From: Orbicella faveolata
Lineage: Eukaryota; Cnidaria; Anthozoa; Scleractinia; Merulinidae
Direction of reading: 5' to 3'
DNA: 64,000 nucleotides
Assembly: GCF_002042975.1 (NCBI RefSeq)
Contig: NW_018148848.1
Location: forward strand, 552,026-616,025
The notes under the pieces were generated by a model. That model did no database searches and was not told where the DNA came from. It saw nothing but the letters and a program-made list of their open reading frames with translations. This document shows positions 23,614-34,256 of the stretch, piece by piece. Both the position numbers and the translations under genes were made by a program. Position 1 is the stretch's first letter; every line of letters starts with the position of its first letter.

Positions 23614-25251
23614 ATGGCAGCGAGGAATTTCTTGTTTTTCTGCGTCTCTTTCTTGGTGCCTTTTGCTGAAGTTTATAGCCAATCGCAGGTAAGAATATTT
23701 AACAATTATTCCACTTACGCTTCGTGTTGGATTATGAGATGATAGATTGCGGGTAGCTCCGACGGAGTCGGCTACCGATAATCATCTCATGTCCAACAAG
23801 CGCGAGGGCAGCACGAGTGGAATAATTGTCTTACTAAAAACGCCCCCAAAATATAGAAAACTAAACTAAAATCAAAATAAAAACGCCCTCCAAAATTACA
23901 CGTACGCTTACCGTATTTGCAGGGCATGGTATAATGGCTCATCTACAGTGATGGCTAAGCCAATGAGAACTCTTGAATTGCGCTATCCAATGATAAAGTT
24001 TTTGATAATCTTAATTATATGATTAGTTTTGCTTGCTGGTACCTTCCACTTTGAATCTAAACGACGAATGTCACTTCCAGGGTCTTGCTTCACCCTCCCA
24101 TCTGTATTTTAGTTGGAGGAAAATTTTAGAAACGATATTGAAAGTCCAAGACAACCTGAGATGATCTTGATAGAAAATTATAAATGAGTGCCTGTGCATG
24201 TTTATTTGTGACGTTTATAGAGCTCATGTTTCTGTTCTGCTGTCCTTTTTTTTTCTTTGATGAATTGGAATCAGGTTTAACAATTACTAAGTACAACAAC
24301 GACCTGGTATGGAGAAAAAAGTATAGAAACTCTTAAGGCTGCTTTGTTTTGGTTCTCAGTGTGTGAATTAATAAATCCCACAATATTAATTAAGGAGAGT
24401 TTTGAATTCGACGAAAAACGTCACAGATCATAACAGTACATGACATACGGCTCGTATGGTTGGGTTGAAGCCTTCTCCATCGTACATCTTGTGCAACATG
24501 GTACCCTCTGTCGACTCCCTCAGAACTTCCAAAAAATCTCAAATGGGACACAAGTTAAAAGAACAACGTCACGCTTTCCGCATCTTGAAAAGTTTAGCCT
24601 TAATTTTTCAAGTTCTTCATTTGTAATCCGTGTTAACCTTCTCCATCCTTAACCACCCTCGTTCCTTTTTAATTCGTTATTATGTCTTTGACGTTTTTCA
24701 GTCTTAGTAAACTACTTGCTATTTTCAGGGTTACTTCAATTTAAAGGTAGTTTGGTGCGTTGCCAAAGTAACACAAAACACCGTGAATGAGCTCCTTTAA
24801 CTTAAAACAGTGTTTAAAAGCGTTTACGTCAATGAGAACTGTTTTAAACGCCAAATTTAAACGGACAACTGCTAATATTATCTTCTTATCCTAGTTTCTT
24901 CGCTGGTGCGTACAGGAAAACGGCATGTGTCATCAAAACTGGGAATGCTGCGACAAGATGTTATGTAGCGATCACTTTGGAATCGGCAAGTGCATACCAA
25001 TTACGTCATCGCCTCCTGTTTTTCCTGTTACATGGCCTCAGACTTATCCTCACCATTGGCCGGTACTATGGCCTTTTCCGCTGCTTAAACCAAAGAAAAA
25101 GTTAAAAAAGAAAAAGAAAACAAAGATCTTGATTAGAGTGTGCGGTGATCTCATGGGATTGAACGTCAAGGCAAAGAAAAAGAACAGTTTATTTAGAAGC
25201 TTAAAGTGTAAACAGAGAGAACGCGATGGACACAAGGATAAAACGCAGTAG
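23614..25251 (+). CDS. Secreted knottin-like cysteine-rich protein with Lys-rich tail
   Basis: Exon 1 is 23614-23688 and exon 2 is 24895-25251 (TAG). The junction is phase 0 (CAG/GTAAGA; CCTAG/TTT), giving 143 residues. Residues 1-24 form a signal peptide (NFLFFCVSFLVPFAEVYS). Cysteines at 30, 37, 43, 44, 49 and 58 follow C-x6-C-x5-CC-x4-C-x8-C, the inhibitor-cystine-knot spacing. Residues 59-89 are rich in Pro, Trp and Tyr. Residues 90-102 are nearly all Lys. A basic tail with Cys108 and Cys130 ends the protein. The knot family includes protease inhibitors, channel ligands and other secreted signals, and the sequence does not say which. A Lys-rich run could be a processing or polyanion-binding site. 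I recognise no named orthologue. The start at 23614 was chosen because an acceptor AG lies directly before it and the signal peptide begins there. Confidence 0.8.
23700..23830. repeat. Palindromic MITE-like element in intron
   Basis: ACAATTATTCCACTT near 23700 pairs with AGTGGAATAATTGT ending near 23831. Inside, GTGTTGGATTATGAGATGAT pairs imperfectly with ATCATCTCATGTCCAACA. A larger element may extend to about 24010, with CGCCC-rich flanks. It is inserted just after the donor of the knottin-like gene's first coding exon. Confidence 0.7.
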
Positions 25252-25355
25252 TAACAACTCTGGCTCATAGCAATGCCTTCCTGCAATCTGTAGATTGAAT
25301 ACTGTAATTTGATGTGCGTCTTGAAGGCCTCTTTTCTTTTCCCGCTGACAGCGTT

Positions 25356-25529
25356 AGAGTGTTTCTGTCGAGGAACTATCGGCTGATAGTTGCCTCGCGG
25401 AAATTTGACGTTCTTAAAACAAATATTTGCTCGAGAAGCGAAGTTTCGAGGGCAAATATGCTAGTTTTAAGAACATCAAATTTCCAAGGAGCAACTATCA
25501 GACCGATATTTCCGAGACAAAAACACTCT
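25356..25529. mobile_element. Near-perfect palindromic element (174 bp)
   Basis: It begins AGAGTGTTTCTGTCG and ends GAGACAAAAACACTCT. The two halves are complementary almost throughout, including GATAGTTGCCTCG / GGAGCAACTATC and TTTGACGTTCTTAAAAC / GTTTTAAGAACATCAAA. It is a foldback/MITE without coding capacity, about 100 bp downstream of the knottin-like gene. Confidence 0.85.
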
Positions 25530-25925
25530 GTTGTCTTTATTGTCCACAATAAATTTTCTTCCGCGCGCCAGTTCAACAGTCTCGGTCCATAAACACGCAA
25601 AAAAGAACGTGACCATTATCCAGCCATCTTGACCGTACAAGCTTAGTTAATAACCCATATAAATTGGTTCTCGTCTCTTTTGCAAATCACGAATTTATCT
25701 CTTGACAGTTCTACTGTCTCAAGGAAAATTAAAAAAGCAGTCCTTACTCCAATCATAAAGAAAGATTACCTCGACCACGAACTTTACGCGAGCTTTAGAC
25801 CTATCTCAATCGTCACAGCGCCGGCCCCTGTTAACCTGATATCCTCCGCGCCATAGACGACGGTCATTGCGTTATACTCGTTTTATTAGATCTTTGATTA
25901 ATGAAAATTTTCGGAAGAGTTAATA

Positions 25926-26022
25926 CAGTGTCCCCAATTAGCCCATATGGGCTAAATACATTGACACTAAAATAAAGCTCTTTCTTACTTACTTACTTAC
26001 CTTACTTACTTACTTACTTTCC
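25926..26022 (+). repeat. SINE/LINE 3' tail with (TTAC)n
   Basis: ACAGTGTCCCCAATTAGC, then AAATACATTGACACT and AATAAAG, and finally a TTAC microsatellite (25984-26020). The same tail ends the complete SINE at 26244-26555, so this is a truncated relative or the tail of its LINE partner. Confidence 0.7.
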
Positions 26023-26243
26023 GCTGCGTTCGATATACCGTTGACCACAGTATCCTACTTGGCAGACTTAGTGATTACTATGGCATCAAGGGCAAGGCGC
26101 TGGCATGTTGAAGATCATACCTATCGGATAGAAGTCAATTTGTGTGCGTTGATAATGAGTCATCTTCAAGCAGAGGTCTCACGTGCGGTGTTAAAAAGGG
26201 TTCGGTTCTAGGACCTATGCTGTACTCCATGTATACTGCTCTA

Positions 26244-26509
26244 GGGAGGCAGCGTGGCCGAGTGGTTTAGGGCGCTGGATTTGAAATCTGGAGGTCCCTG
26301 GTTCAAATCCATCACCCTACTGCTATCTGGATTTGTTCTCGGTAGTCTCGAGTTCAACTCCTCGACTGCGTTGTGTAAATAGCCAACTGGTCAGCCTCCC
26401 ACCAGTTGGGATTCTTAATAGTTTATTTTCTATTTGCAATATTTGGTTACTTATTTACAGTGTCCCCAATTAGCACAATAGTGTTAAATACATTCCACAC
26501 TTAAATAAA

Positions 26510-26554
<45 letters not shown>

Positions 26555-26555
26555 T
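26244..26555 (+). mobile_element. Complete tRNA(Ser/Leu)-derived SINE with (TTA)n tail
   Basis: The head GGGAGGCAGCGTGGCCGAGT, a long anticodon-arm region (CTGGATTTGAAATCTGG) and box B GGTTCAAATCC mark a class II tRNA ancestor. The body ends in GTGTCCCCAATTAGC, AAATACATTCCACACTT and AATAAAG, then a TTA microsatellite at about 26510-26555. It is inserted in the RT frame of the LINE between 'SMYTA' and the stretch leading to 'YYVDDSQIY'. Second copies of the family lie at 29743 and 35318. Confidence 0.88.
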
Positions 26556-26930
26556 ACTCGCTGGAGTAGTCAAGCAGCACAACATGGCCTATCATTATTA
26601 TGTAGATGATTCACAGATCTATATGCCTTTCCGCCCTTCAGCAAATGGTGAACCAGAATACTCCAAGTCTCGTATCGAGTTGTAAAGATATCGAACGGTG
26701 GATGACAACAAACAAATTGAAGTTAAATAATGATAAAACAGAACTCCTTGTTCTAAATGCAAGTTATCTGTTGCCAACCATGCTCAACTCCATCTATGCT
26801 GGTACTGAATTGATAACTGCATCAAAGTCTGTAAAGAACATCGGCGTTTTGTTCGATAATTTGGTCCTCATAGACAAACAAATTACCTCTATTTGCAAGT
26901 CACCTTTTATCATATACAGAAATTTATAGC

Positions 26931-28644
26931 GGAGCTTCGGCGGCCCGAAGGGCAGCCAAGCGGAGCACCAGAACTATAGGAACAGAACCACGTGCATGCA
27001 TAAAAATAGAAACCCATGTAACTCTTTTTTCATGGTCAATCTGGCTAGCGCCATTGATCGGGGGCGCATGCGCCCAACGACGACGACGACGTCGCACAAC
27101 ATGGCGGCCATCCAGCTAATACCAAGTATGCGGTCTGTGGTTTACAGCATGTCTTTGATATTGGACATACATAATATGTTCAATTGACACCTGTCAAAGC
27201 AAGCTATTTGCTGACCAGTATCCGGTGACCATATCGCGGGTTCAGGTTAAAAACTCATCGAGGTCATGTGTTTTCTTCAGGTTGATCGCTGACCAAATGC
27301 TAGCTTTAGATAGGATCGCGGGCTCATGTCAGGTTTATTTGTTGTAATTAGGGCGACGATCAGGGCCAGGTTGTTCCAGGTGGTTAACGCTAACCCAGGA
27401 TTAAAACTAAACTTAAGTATAATTTTTTCTTGCATACAAATGTTTTTCACTGCTTTTAGGTCGTGGCGGGGCTGCGTTTGTAGTTTAAGATCATTCAAAC
27501 TTAAAACAGAAGGCCAAACAATATAAACAGAAAACCTCACAAAACCTCAACAACCTTGCAAAACTCAAATCAAAATTCTCGCTTATCGTGTGCTAGCTTT
27601 TAGACTTGGCTAATTCTATATATTATCTTAATATCTACACAAAAACAACAAAGCTAACTACATAAAAATTTATTAGACAAGAAAATTTCAAGATGGCGGC
27701 CATATTACGCTAACCTGGCCGATGTTTGACATCATTCTTTGTTTCACCCGTTGAAGAGATGAATTCTACCATCGAGAGATGAACTTTTACGTGATATTTT
27801 TATATCTTGATATCCACATAAAAACTACCAAGCTACTACATTACGTATCATTAGAGCAAAAAATTACACTTCGTTTGAAGATGGCGGCCATATGAGAGTA
27901 ACGTGGCCGTTGGTTTGCACTTCATCCTGTTTTCAATCCGTGAAAGAGGTGGGATTCTAATATCGAGAGATGAAGTTCCTGGCGACAGTAGACTGTCTTG
28001 ATGTAAAGACAAAAACTACCAACGTACTAAGAAAAACGTTATTAGAAGTGAGATGTTGGACTTTGTTTCAATATGACGGCTATATTAGCGGAGTTTCGGC
28101 GGCTCAATGGGCCGCCAAGCGGATCAGGATGACGATAGGAACAGAACCACATGCATGCATGGAAATAGAAACCCATACAACTCTTTTTTCTTGGTCAACA
28201 CGGCTAGCGGCATGGATCGCGGGCACTAGCGCCCGACGAAGACGTCGGGAACATGGCGGGCATACTCCAGCTAATACTACGTCTTGGTTTACAGCATACG
28301 CCTTTGATATTTGACATCCGTGTTATGGTCAGTTGACACCTGTGAAAACAAGGTATGCGCTGACCAGTATCACTTTACCATATGGCGGGCTCATGTGAGA
28401 TCATGTGTTTTTTTAAAGTTGACTGCTGGCCAAGTAGTTGTTTCCGATTTGATTGTGGGCTCATGCCAGGTTAATTTGTTGTAATTAGGTCGGGTTGTTC
28501 GGAAATTGGGTTAACGCTAATCCACCGAAGTATAATCGTCTATACAAGTGTTTCTCACTGTTTTAGGGGCAGGGATTGAGATTATTCAAAATCAAGTCAG
28601 AAGGCCAAAGATATAAACAGAATACCTTACAGCTAAGTTACAAA

Positions 28645-28681
<37 letters not shown>

Positions 28682-28730
28682 AATCGGGTTTTGAACAAAA
28701 CGGCCACGAGCTCCGCTTTTAGGCTTGGTT
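26931..28730. mobile_element. Composite repeat element, 1.8 kb, with diverged direct repeats
   Basis: Two diverged copies of a unit of about 650 bp (26932-27608 and 28084-28730), both starting TAGCGGAG.TTCGGCGGC, flank about 470 bp. That middle holds two complete tandem units and the start of a third, of about 180-190 bp (starting near 27624, 27803 and 27993). The units carry AAGATGGCGGCCAT (27690, 27878) and diverged versions (near 27098, 28064, 28250). The motif matches the YY1 consensus. The LINE RT reading resumes right after it, so it is an insertion in the LINE. No transposase, gag or pol is visible, and the class is unknown. Confidence 0.65.
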
Positions 28731-29286
28731 AAATCTTTATGTTATTATTTAAATATTGTGAGATTCTCATCCAAGCATTTATAACCTCTAAGTTGGATTA
28801 TTGCAATTCCCTTTTGTCGGGTCTTCCGAAAAACCAGATTCAGAGATTGCAGCTAGCAGTATGTTCAGAACACAGCCGCGCGGCTCCTCGCTGCATGGAA
28901 CTCGGAAGCACTATCATATCACGCCTGTGTTTCAAGAGTTACACTGGCTGCCAGTGGCCGAGAGAATAGATTTCAAAATTTTGCTTTTGGCCTTTAAATC
29001 TATTAATGTTCTTGCCCTTCCTTATTCAAACGAACTGTTACAACCATATGTTCCTGCTAGATCATTACGCTCCTCCAAAAAATCTCTACTTTGTACTCCT
29101 AAATGTAATCTTATACAGACACAGCATTTTTCGTATATTGCTCCAGTTTTATGGAACTCGCTACCAGACAATATAAGAAACTGCAGGTCGCTGGCGACAT
29201 TTAAATCTAAGCTAAAGACTTTTCTTTTGAAACGTATTTTTTTATTTTTTATCTATAAGTTATTTTAATTAGTATAATTTCGAGAG

Positions 29287-29348
29287 GTGAATATAAGAAT
29301 GGGACATTCTGATTGGTCGAAAAGCTCATTATATGACGCTATATTCAC
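29287..29348. repeat. Small palindromic element
   Basis: GTGAATATAAG and a TATATTCAC end form inverted ends around TCTGATTGGTCG. It is repeated at 34862-34923 in the second copy of the long repeat. Confidence 0.45.
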
Positions 29349-29742
29349 AGGTAACAGGTGCTCTCTTTTGCCTGAAACAGTTCTAAATACCGTGTTATTA
29401 TACAGTTTGTTCTGTATTCTCAGTGGCTATAGTCTTTAAGCATACAGAGCTGACGCCATTTCTATAGACAGTAGAGCCCGTTTATGGTTTTATGCACGTG
29501 TGCTGCGCGTCACTCGCCTCACGAGCGATGGCGGGAGAGAGATTCCACATTCCGCAAGGGATACACTGATATAAAGCTTAAAAATTAATGAATTATTAAT
29601 GATTTTATTAAGTGTAAAATGGAAGAATTACTGGATTCGGTTTTTGCATGATTTTGAAATTAGCAACGGCTCCGTTTTTTATCCGTCCCAGCCCGGGATA
29701 GGCAAAGAGAAGAACCCTATCAATTTCACGCATAAGACGGAG

Positions 29743-29925
29743 GGAGGCAGCGTGGCTGAGTGGTTAGGGCGCCGCAGACTTGAAATCCCGAGGTCGCGGT
29801 TTCAAGTTCCGCTGTGATAACTTAGCTGGAGTTCCGCTAGATTTGTTTCTCGGTAGACCCTACTTCAACTCTTGAGTCATGCTTGTAAATAGTTTATTGG
29901 TCTGCCTTCCGCCTATTATTATGAA
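29743..29925 (+). mobile_element. Diverged tRNA-derived SINE, truncated
   Basis: It has the same head (GGAGGCAGCGTGGCTGAGTGG), a degenerate box B (GGTTTCAAGTTCC) and body motifs (TTGTTTCTCGGTAG, TGTAAATAG) as the SINE at 26244. It lacks the GTGTCCCCAATTAGC tail. The identical copy is at 35318-35500. Confidence 0.75.
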
Positions 29926-32753
29926 GCCTATTATTTTTACTCCAAATATTTCTTTCTTTCAGTTTAAGCTAGAGACATGCCTGCCAACTTGCGGATCGAC
30001 CACAATAAACATTCAACATTTAACGTTTAACAGACTGTTTACCACCCCCCAACAAAATTGTTATGATACACAATTAAATATAGTTTTATTGTACAGTATT
30101 TACAGTTTCATTGTTGAACATACCATTGTGGTACAATGTCATTACAATCCTTGAAAGATACTTAATCACTGAGGTATTCTCTATGGTGGCATACATGAAG
30201 CTTATGGTAACCTTATTGTTCTCTGTTTATTGTCACATGATTAGCCACGTGACACTTGGTCACTTGGTCCGCGATTTGAAGAAGTAGTAGGTGACAATGA
30301 TGACTGTTCGTTGATGGCGTGGGAAAGGAGCGAGATTTGACCATCAATCTTCAATACTGAAGAAATACACTGTAAAAGACAGAAAATGTCGCGACGAGTG
30401 GTAGCCTGGTTTTACATCCATTCAAGAAAATATTTTCTCCCTCACGCACTAAGAGGGAGTGAATGGTTTTAAGAATTCAGTTGAATTTTGTCTCCACGAA
30501 CATCAACTAAAACTGACATGACCTCATTTCATGTTATTTCAAAGTCTTTTTTTCCCTATCATCTGCAGACGGTAAACAGTGTTGCCAAGGCAACAAAGAC
30601 AAGTGATCAATACCCCGTTGCCAGGTTCAACCATCTCATATGAGACACAGGGCGCTTTCCGTTCGGAAATTTCTTATCTGAAATTTCCGTGCCATTTGTT
30701 CCTGTTTCGAAATTTTCGGAATTCAGTTTGGGTTGAATGGAAGCGCCTACAATGTTTCAAATAACTTCAATCGCCACAAAGTTCCTTTGATAATGGAAGG
30801 CACTCCTCAGCGGTATGTTTTTTTTTTTTCATTACTACAGGTTATTTTTATGGTGCTCTAATGCACAAACAATATGTCGAACTCTAAACCGAGTCGGCCC
30901 GAGTCCTCTGATAATAGCTTCAGTCTTCCTTCTCAGTCTAGTTTCAGTCTTTCTTCAAACAAGAAAACGTCTACCGGCCGAATTCATGAGCACTATGTAA
31001 AACCTCTACCAAAGTAGGCTGTCGTAGATAGGTTTGCCAATGTTACTTCGATCCAATCAAAGAGGGTAGATGCGTCAAGATACTTGGAATCGCGTGCATC
31101 AATAAATCAGTCGAATGTCGTCTTTAGGAGCTGTCATGTCTACTACGATTCGTCGCAATTCTTTAGGTCAACGTTGTCACTTAAAAGTAATGCCCTATTT
31201 CAAAATAATACCGTCTCAGATGGCATGTCACAGGAGGTTTTGTTAACCCGACGTTTTCCGTTTAGTGATACAGTTGGGATATTCTGATCTGTTTTGCCTG
31301 CATACACAAAATGATATCATTCCTTTTGTCCAACTTTTTCCTGATACCGTTTGGCTAAAAGTCAGGTACTTCAAGGCGTCGTTCATTTAATAAACTAAGG
31401 GTTGAAGTCTTTCGCCGGTTAGAGAAAATAATCAGCCCCCTACTAGAGATATCGTTAAACAAAAACAAAAAGACTACATGCAATCGGTCCGAGAATGATC
31501 GATGAAGAACACTCGAGCTTGCACTCAAGAGCTCTGTGCTAAGTCATCTATAAAATACAAAAAAGGTTAAAAATCATTTAGAGCTTCAGAAAAGAATCTG
31601 CATTGAAGAGGAGTGCCTTGCAAGTTGCGAAAGGCCTGACGTTTTATCATGCTTCGACCAAGTGACTTGTCTACTGTATTTTGTCTGTCTTTGACGTCAG
31701 TGGTCACAGTCCGTTGTTAGTGGTTCTTCATGTCACAGTGCACGCATCTGTAAGTCAAATTAAAATAAGCATTATTCCTAAGAATAAAGGAGAGAGGTAT
31801 CTGCTTGGCTTACGTTACAGGGTTTGTTCCACCCCAGCAAAACCAACAAATGAACAGTTTAGACAGAAGGCTAAGTGTTCAGCAGGATTATCTAGGATTA
31901 GAAGATTAGAAGAAAAACGAGACAACTGTTTTTAAATACCTCTGTTGATTAAATTTCAAACAGGATTGACGGTTTTTATTTAAAAAAAATATATATCTTA
32001 AAAATCATTAACACAATGTATGTAGTGTAATAAACTGTAAAATTAGCTTCTGTGATTGGTGACTATAGCTATTTTCTCAGATTAAATCTAACGTTACATT
32101 GTAAACATCATTGCAGATAAATTACGTTTGAAAAAGTCTAAACCATCATTCTACATGTGATTCAAAATCCTGATATTCTCAGTTCCCCTGATCAAACAAG
32201 GAGAAGACCTATCCACTAAAAACGCAATTCTTCAAGGGGAATTAACGATAATTTATCAAAACAGCTAGAAAATTTGGATATTTGCCTTTACATTCGTATT
32301 TCAGTAATGTTATTACTCTAGCAACTTGACTGAAAACGTTTAGTACGTTCTAGCGTTTATGACATGCTTTTCAAAACATAATGCAAGTTTTGCTTGTCGT
32401 TTTTTTTTTCCCGTCGGTCTTTTTTTAAATTTGGAACGAGACACTATTTTGTGCAAAAATAATAAATGTTTCATCACAGCTAACACTCATTGTAAATGCT
32501 ATTCCTCGATAAGGAGAAACTACATATCGTCGCTAATACCGGGCGACTACAGAACGAGACAAACTAAACAGATCACTGTTTGACGTTCTTGAGAACTGTT
32601 TTCAAAATCTTTTGAGCTACAACAAAAGCTGGGTGAGTCTTTTTGAGATAGATAGATTCTCTAGTCTTTAAATTTCAAAATCTAAGGCGGAAACTTTCAT
32701 AACCTCTTTCATCTTCAGAGTAAACCTTTGAGACAATTAACGCTGTTTAACTT
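29926..32753. other. Non-coding stretch inside repeat copy 1
   Basis: Short open frames only, none with a recognisable domain, signal peptide or splice partner. It holds a 14-base T-rich run near 30817 and AT-rich sequence. Nothing here is supported as a gene. The same applies to 35501-38328 in copy 2. Confidence 0.4.
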
Positions 32754-32754
32754 N
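32754..32754. other. Single n separating identical 5.57-kb copies
   Basis: The n is flanked on the left by the end of copy 1 and on the right by the start of copy 2, the same layout as at 57832. This is best explained as a scaffold join whose overlap was not merged. Confidence 0.8.
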
Positions 32755-34219
32755 TCAATTGACACCTGTCAAAGCAAGCTATTTGCTGACCAGTATCCGG
32801 TGACCATATCGCGGGTTCAGGTTAAAAACTCATCGAGGTCATGTGTTTTCTTCAGGTTGATCGCTGACCAAATGCTAGCTTTAGATAGGATCGCGGGCTC
32901 ATGTCAGGTTTATTTGTTGTAATTAGGGCGACGATCAGGGCCAGGTTGTTCCAGGTGGTTAACGCTAACCCAGGATTAAAACTAAACTTAAGTATAATTT
33001 TTTCTTGCATACAAATGTTTTTCACTGCTTTTAGGTCGTGGCGGGGCTGCGTTTGTAGTTTAAGATCATTCAAACTTAAAACAGAAGGCCAAACAATATA
33101 AACAGAAAACCTCACAAAACCTCAACAACCTTGCAAAACTCAAATCAAAATTCTCGCTTATCGTGTGCTAGCTTTTAGACTTGGCTAATTCTATATATTA
33201 TCTTAATATCTACACAAAAACAACAAAGCTAACTACATAAAAATTTATTAGACAAGAAAATTTCAAGATGGCGGCCATATTACGCTAACCTGGCCGATGT
33301 TTGACATCATTCTTTGTTTCACCCGTTGAAGAGATGAATTCTACCATCGAGAGATGAACTTTTACGTGATATTTTTATATCTTGATATCCACATAAAAAC
33401 TACCAAGCTACTACATTACGTATCATTAGAGCAAAAAATTACACTTCGTTTGAAGATGGCGGCCATATGAGAGTAACGTGGCCGTTGGTTTGCACTTCAT
33501 CCTGTTTTCAATCCGTGAAAGAGGTGGGATTCTAATATCGAGAGATGAAGTTCCTGGCGACAGTAGACTGTCTTGATGTAAAGACAAAAACTACCAACGT
33601 ACTAAGAAAAACGTTATTAGAAGTGAGATGTTGGACTTTGTTTCAATATGACGGCTATATTAGCGGAGTTTCGGCGGCTCAATGGGCCGCCAAGCGGATC
33701 AGGATGACGATAGGAACAGAACCACATGCATGCATGGAAATAGAAACCCATACAACTCTTTTTTCTTGGTCAACACGGCTAGCGGCATGGATCGCGGGCA
33801 CTAGCGCCCGACGAAGACGTCGGGAACATGGCGGGCATACTCCAGCTAATACTACGTCTTGGTTTACAGCATACGCCTTTGATATTTGACATCCGTGTTA
33901 TGGTCAGTTGACACCTGTGAAAACAAGGTATGCGCTGACCAGTATCACTTTACCATATGGCGGGCTCATGTGAGATCATGTGTTTTTTTAAAGTTGACTG
34001 CTGGCCAAGTAGTTGTTTCCGATTTGATTGTGGGCTCATGCCAGGTTAATTTGTTGTAATTAGGTCGGGTTGTTCGGAAATTGGGTTAACGCTAATCCAC
34101 CGAAGTATAATCGTCTATACAAGTGTTTCTCACTGTTTTAGGGGCAGGGATTGAGATTATTCAAAATCAAGTCAGAAGGCCAAAGATATAAACAGAATAC
34201 CTTACAGCTAAGTTACAAA

Positions 34220-34256
<37 letters not shown>

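Larger units (their letters stand above)
25690..29262 (+). pseudogene. CR1/L2-like LINE, broken by nested insertions
   Basis: Reverse-transcriptase pieces lie in order on the plus strand. 25700-25830 has 'AVLTPIIKKDYLDHE' and 'FRPIS'. 26023-26243 has 'TVDHSILLGRLSDYYGIKG', 'LSDRSQFV' and 'GSVLGPMLY'. 26554-26930 has 'YYVDDSQIY', in which the catalytic YADD-type motif has become YVDD. 28731-29262 holds the 3' part, 'ITSKLDYCNSLLSGLP', 'HWLPV', 'FKILLLAFKSIN' and 'LWNSLPDNIRN'. Frames change between and within pieces, there are stops, and part of the RT between the first two pieces is absent. It is dead. Interrupting elements are listed separately. Confidence 0.85.
27180..32753. repeat. 5574-bp direct repeat, copy 1 (probable assembly duplicate)
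   Basis: It matches 32755-38328 at an offset of 5575 bases. I found no difference in the stretches compared, and all predicted frames are identical. The copies are separated by one n at 32754. Copy 1 starts inside the composite repeat and ends at ACGCTGTTTAACTT. Confidence 0.9.

Noticed and set aside
26932-28730. The two 650-bp diverged repeats as LTRs of a small retroelement.
   Set aside because: No primer-binding site, polypurine tract or coding region is visible, and the middle is tandem units.
30579-31935. Several open frames of 61-84 codons in the 5.57-kb repeat.
   Set aside because: No ATG-led domain, signal peptide or splice-consistent partner; low complexity and repeat-like.
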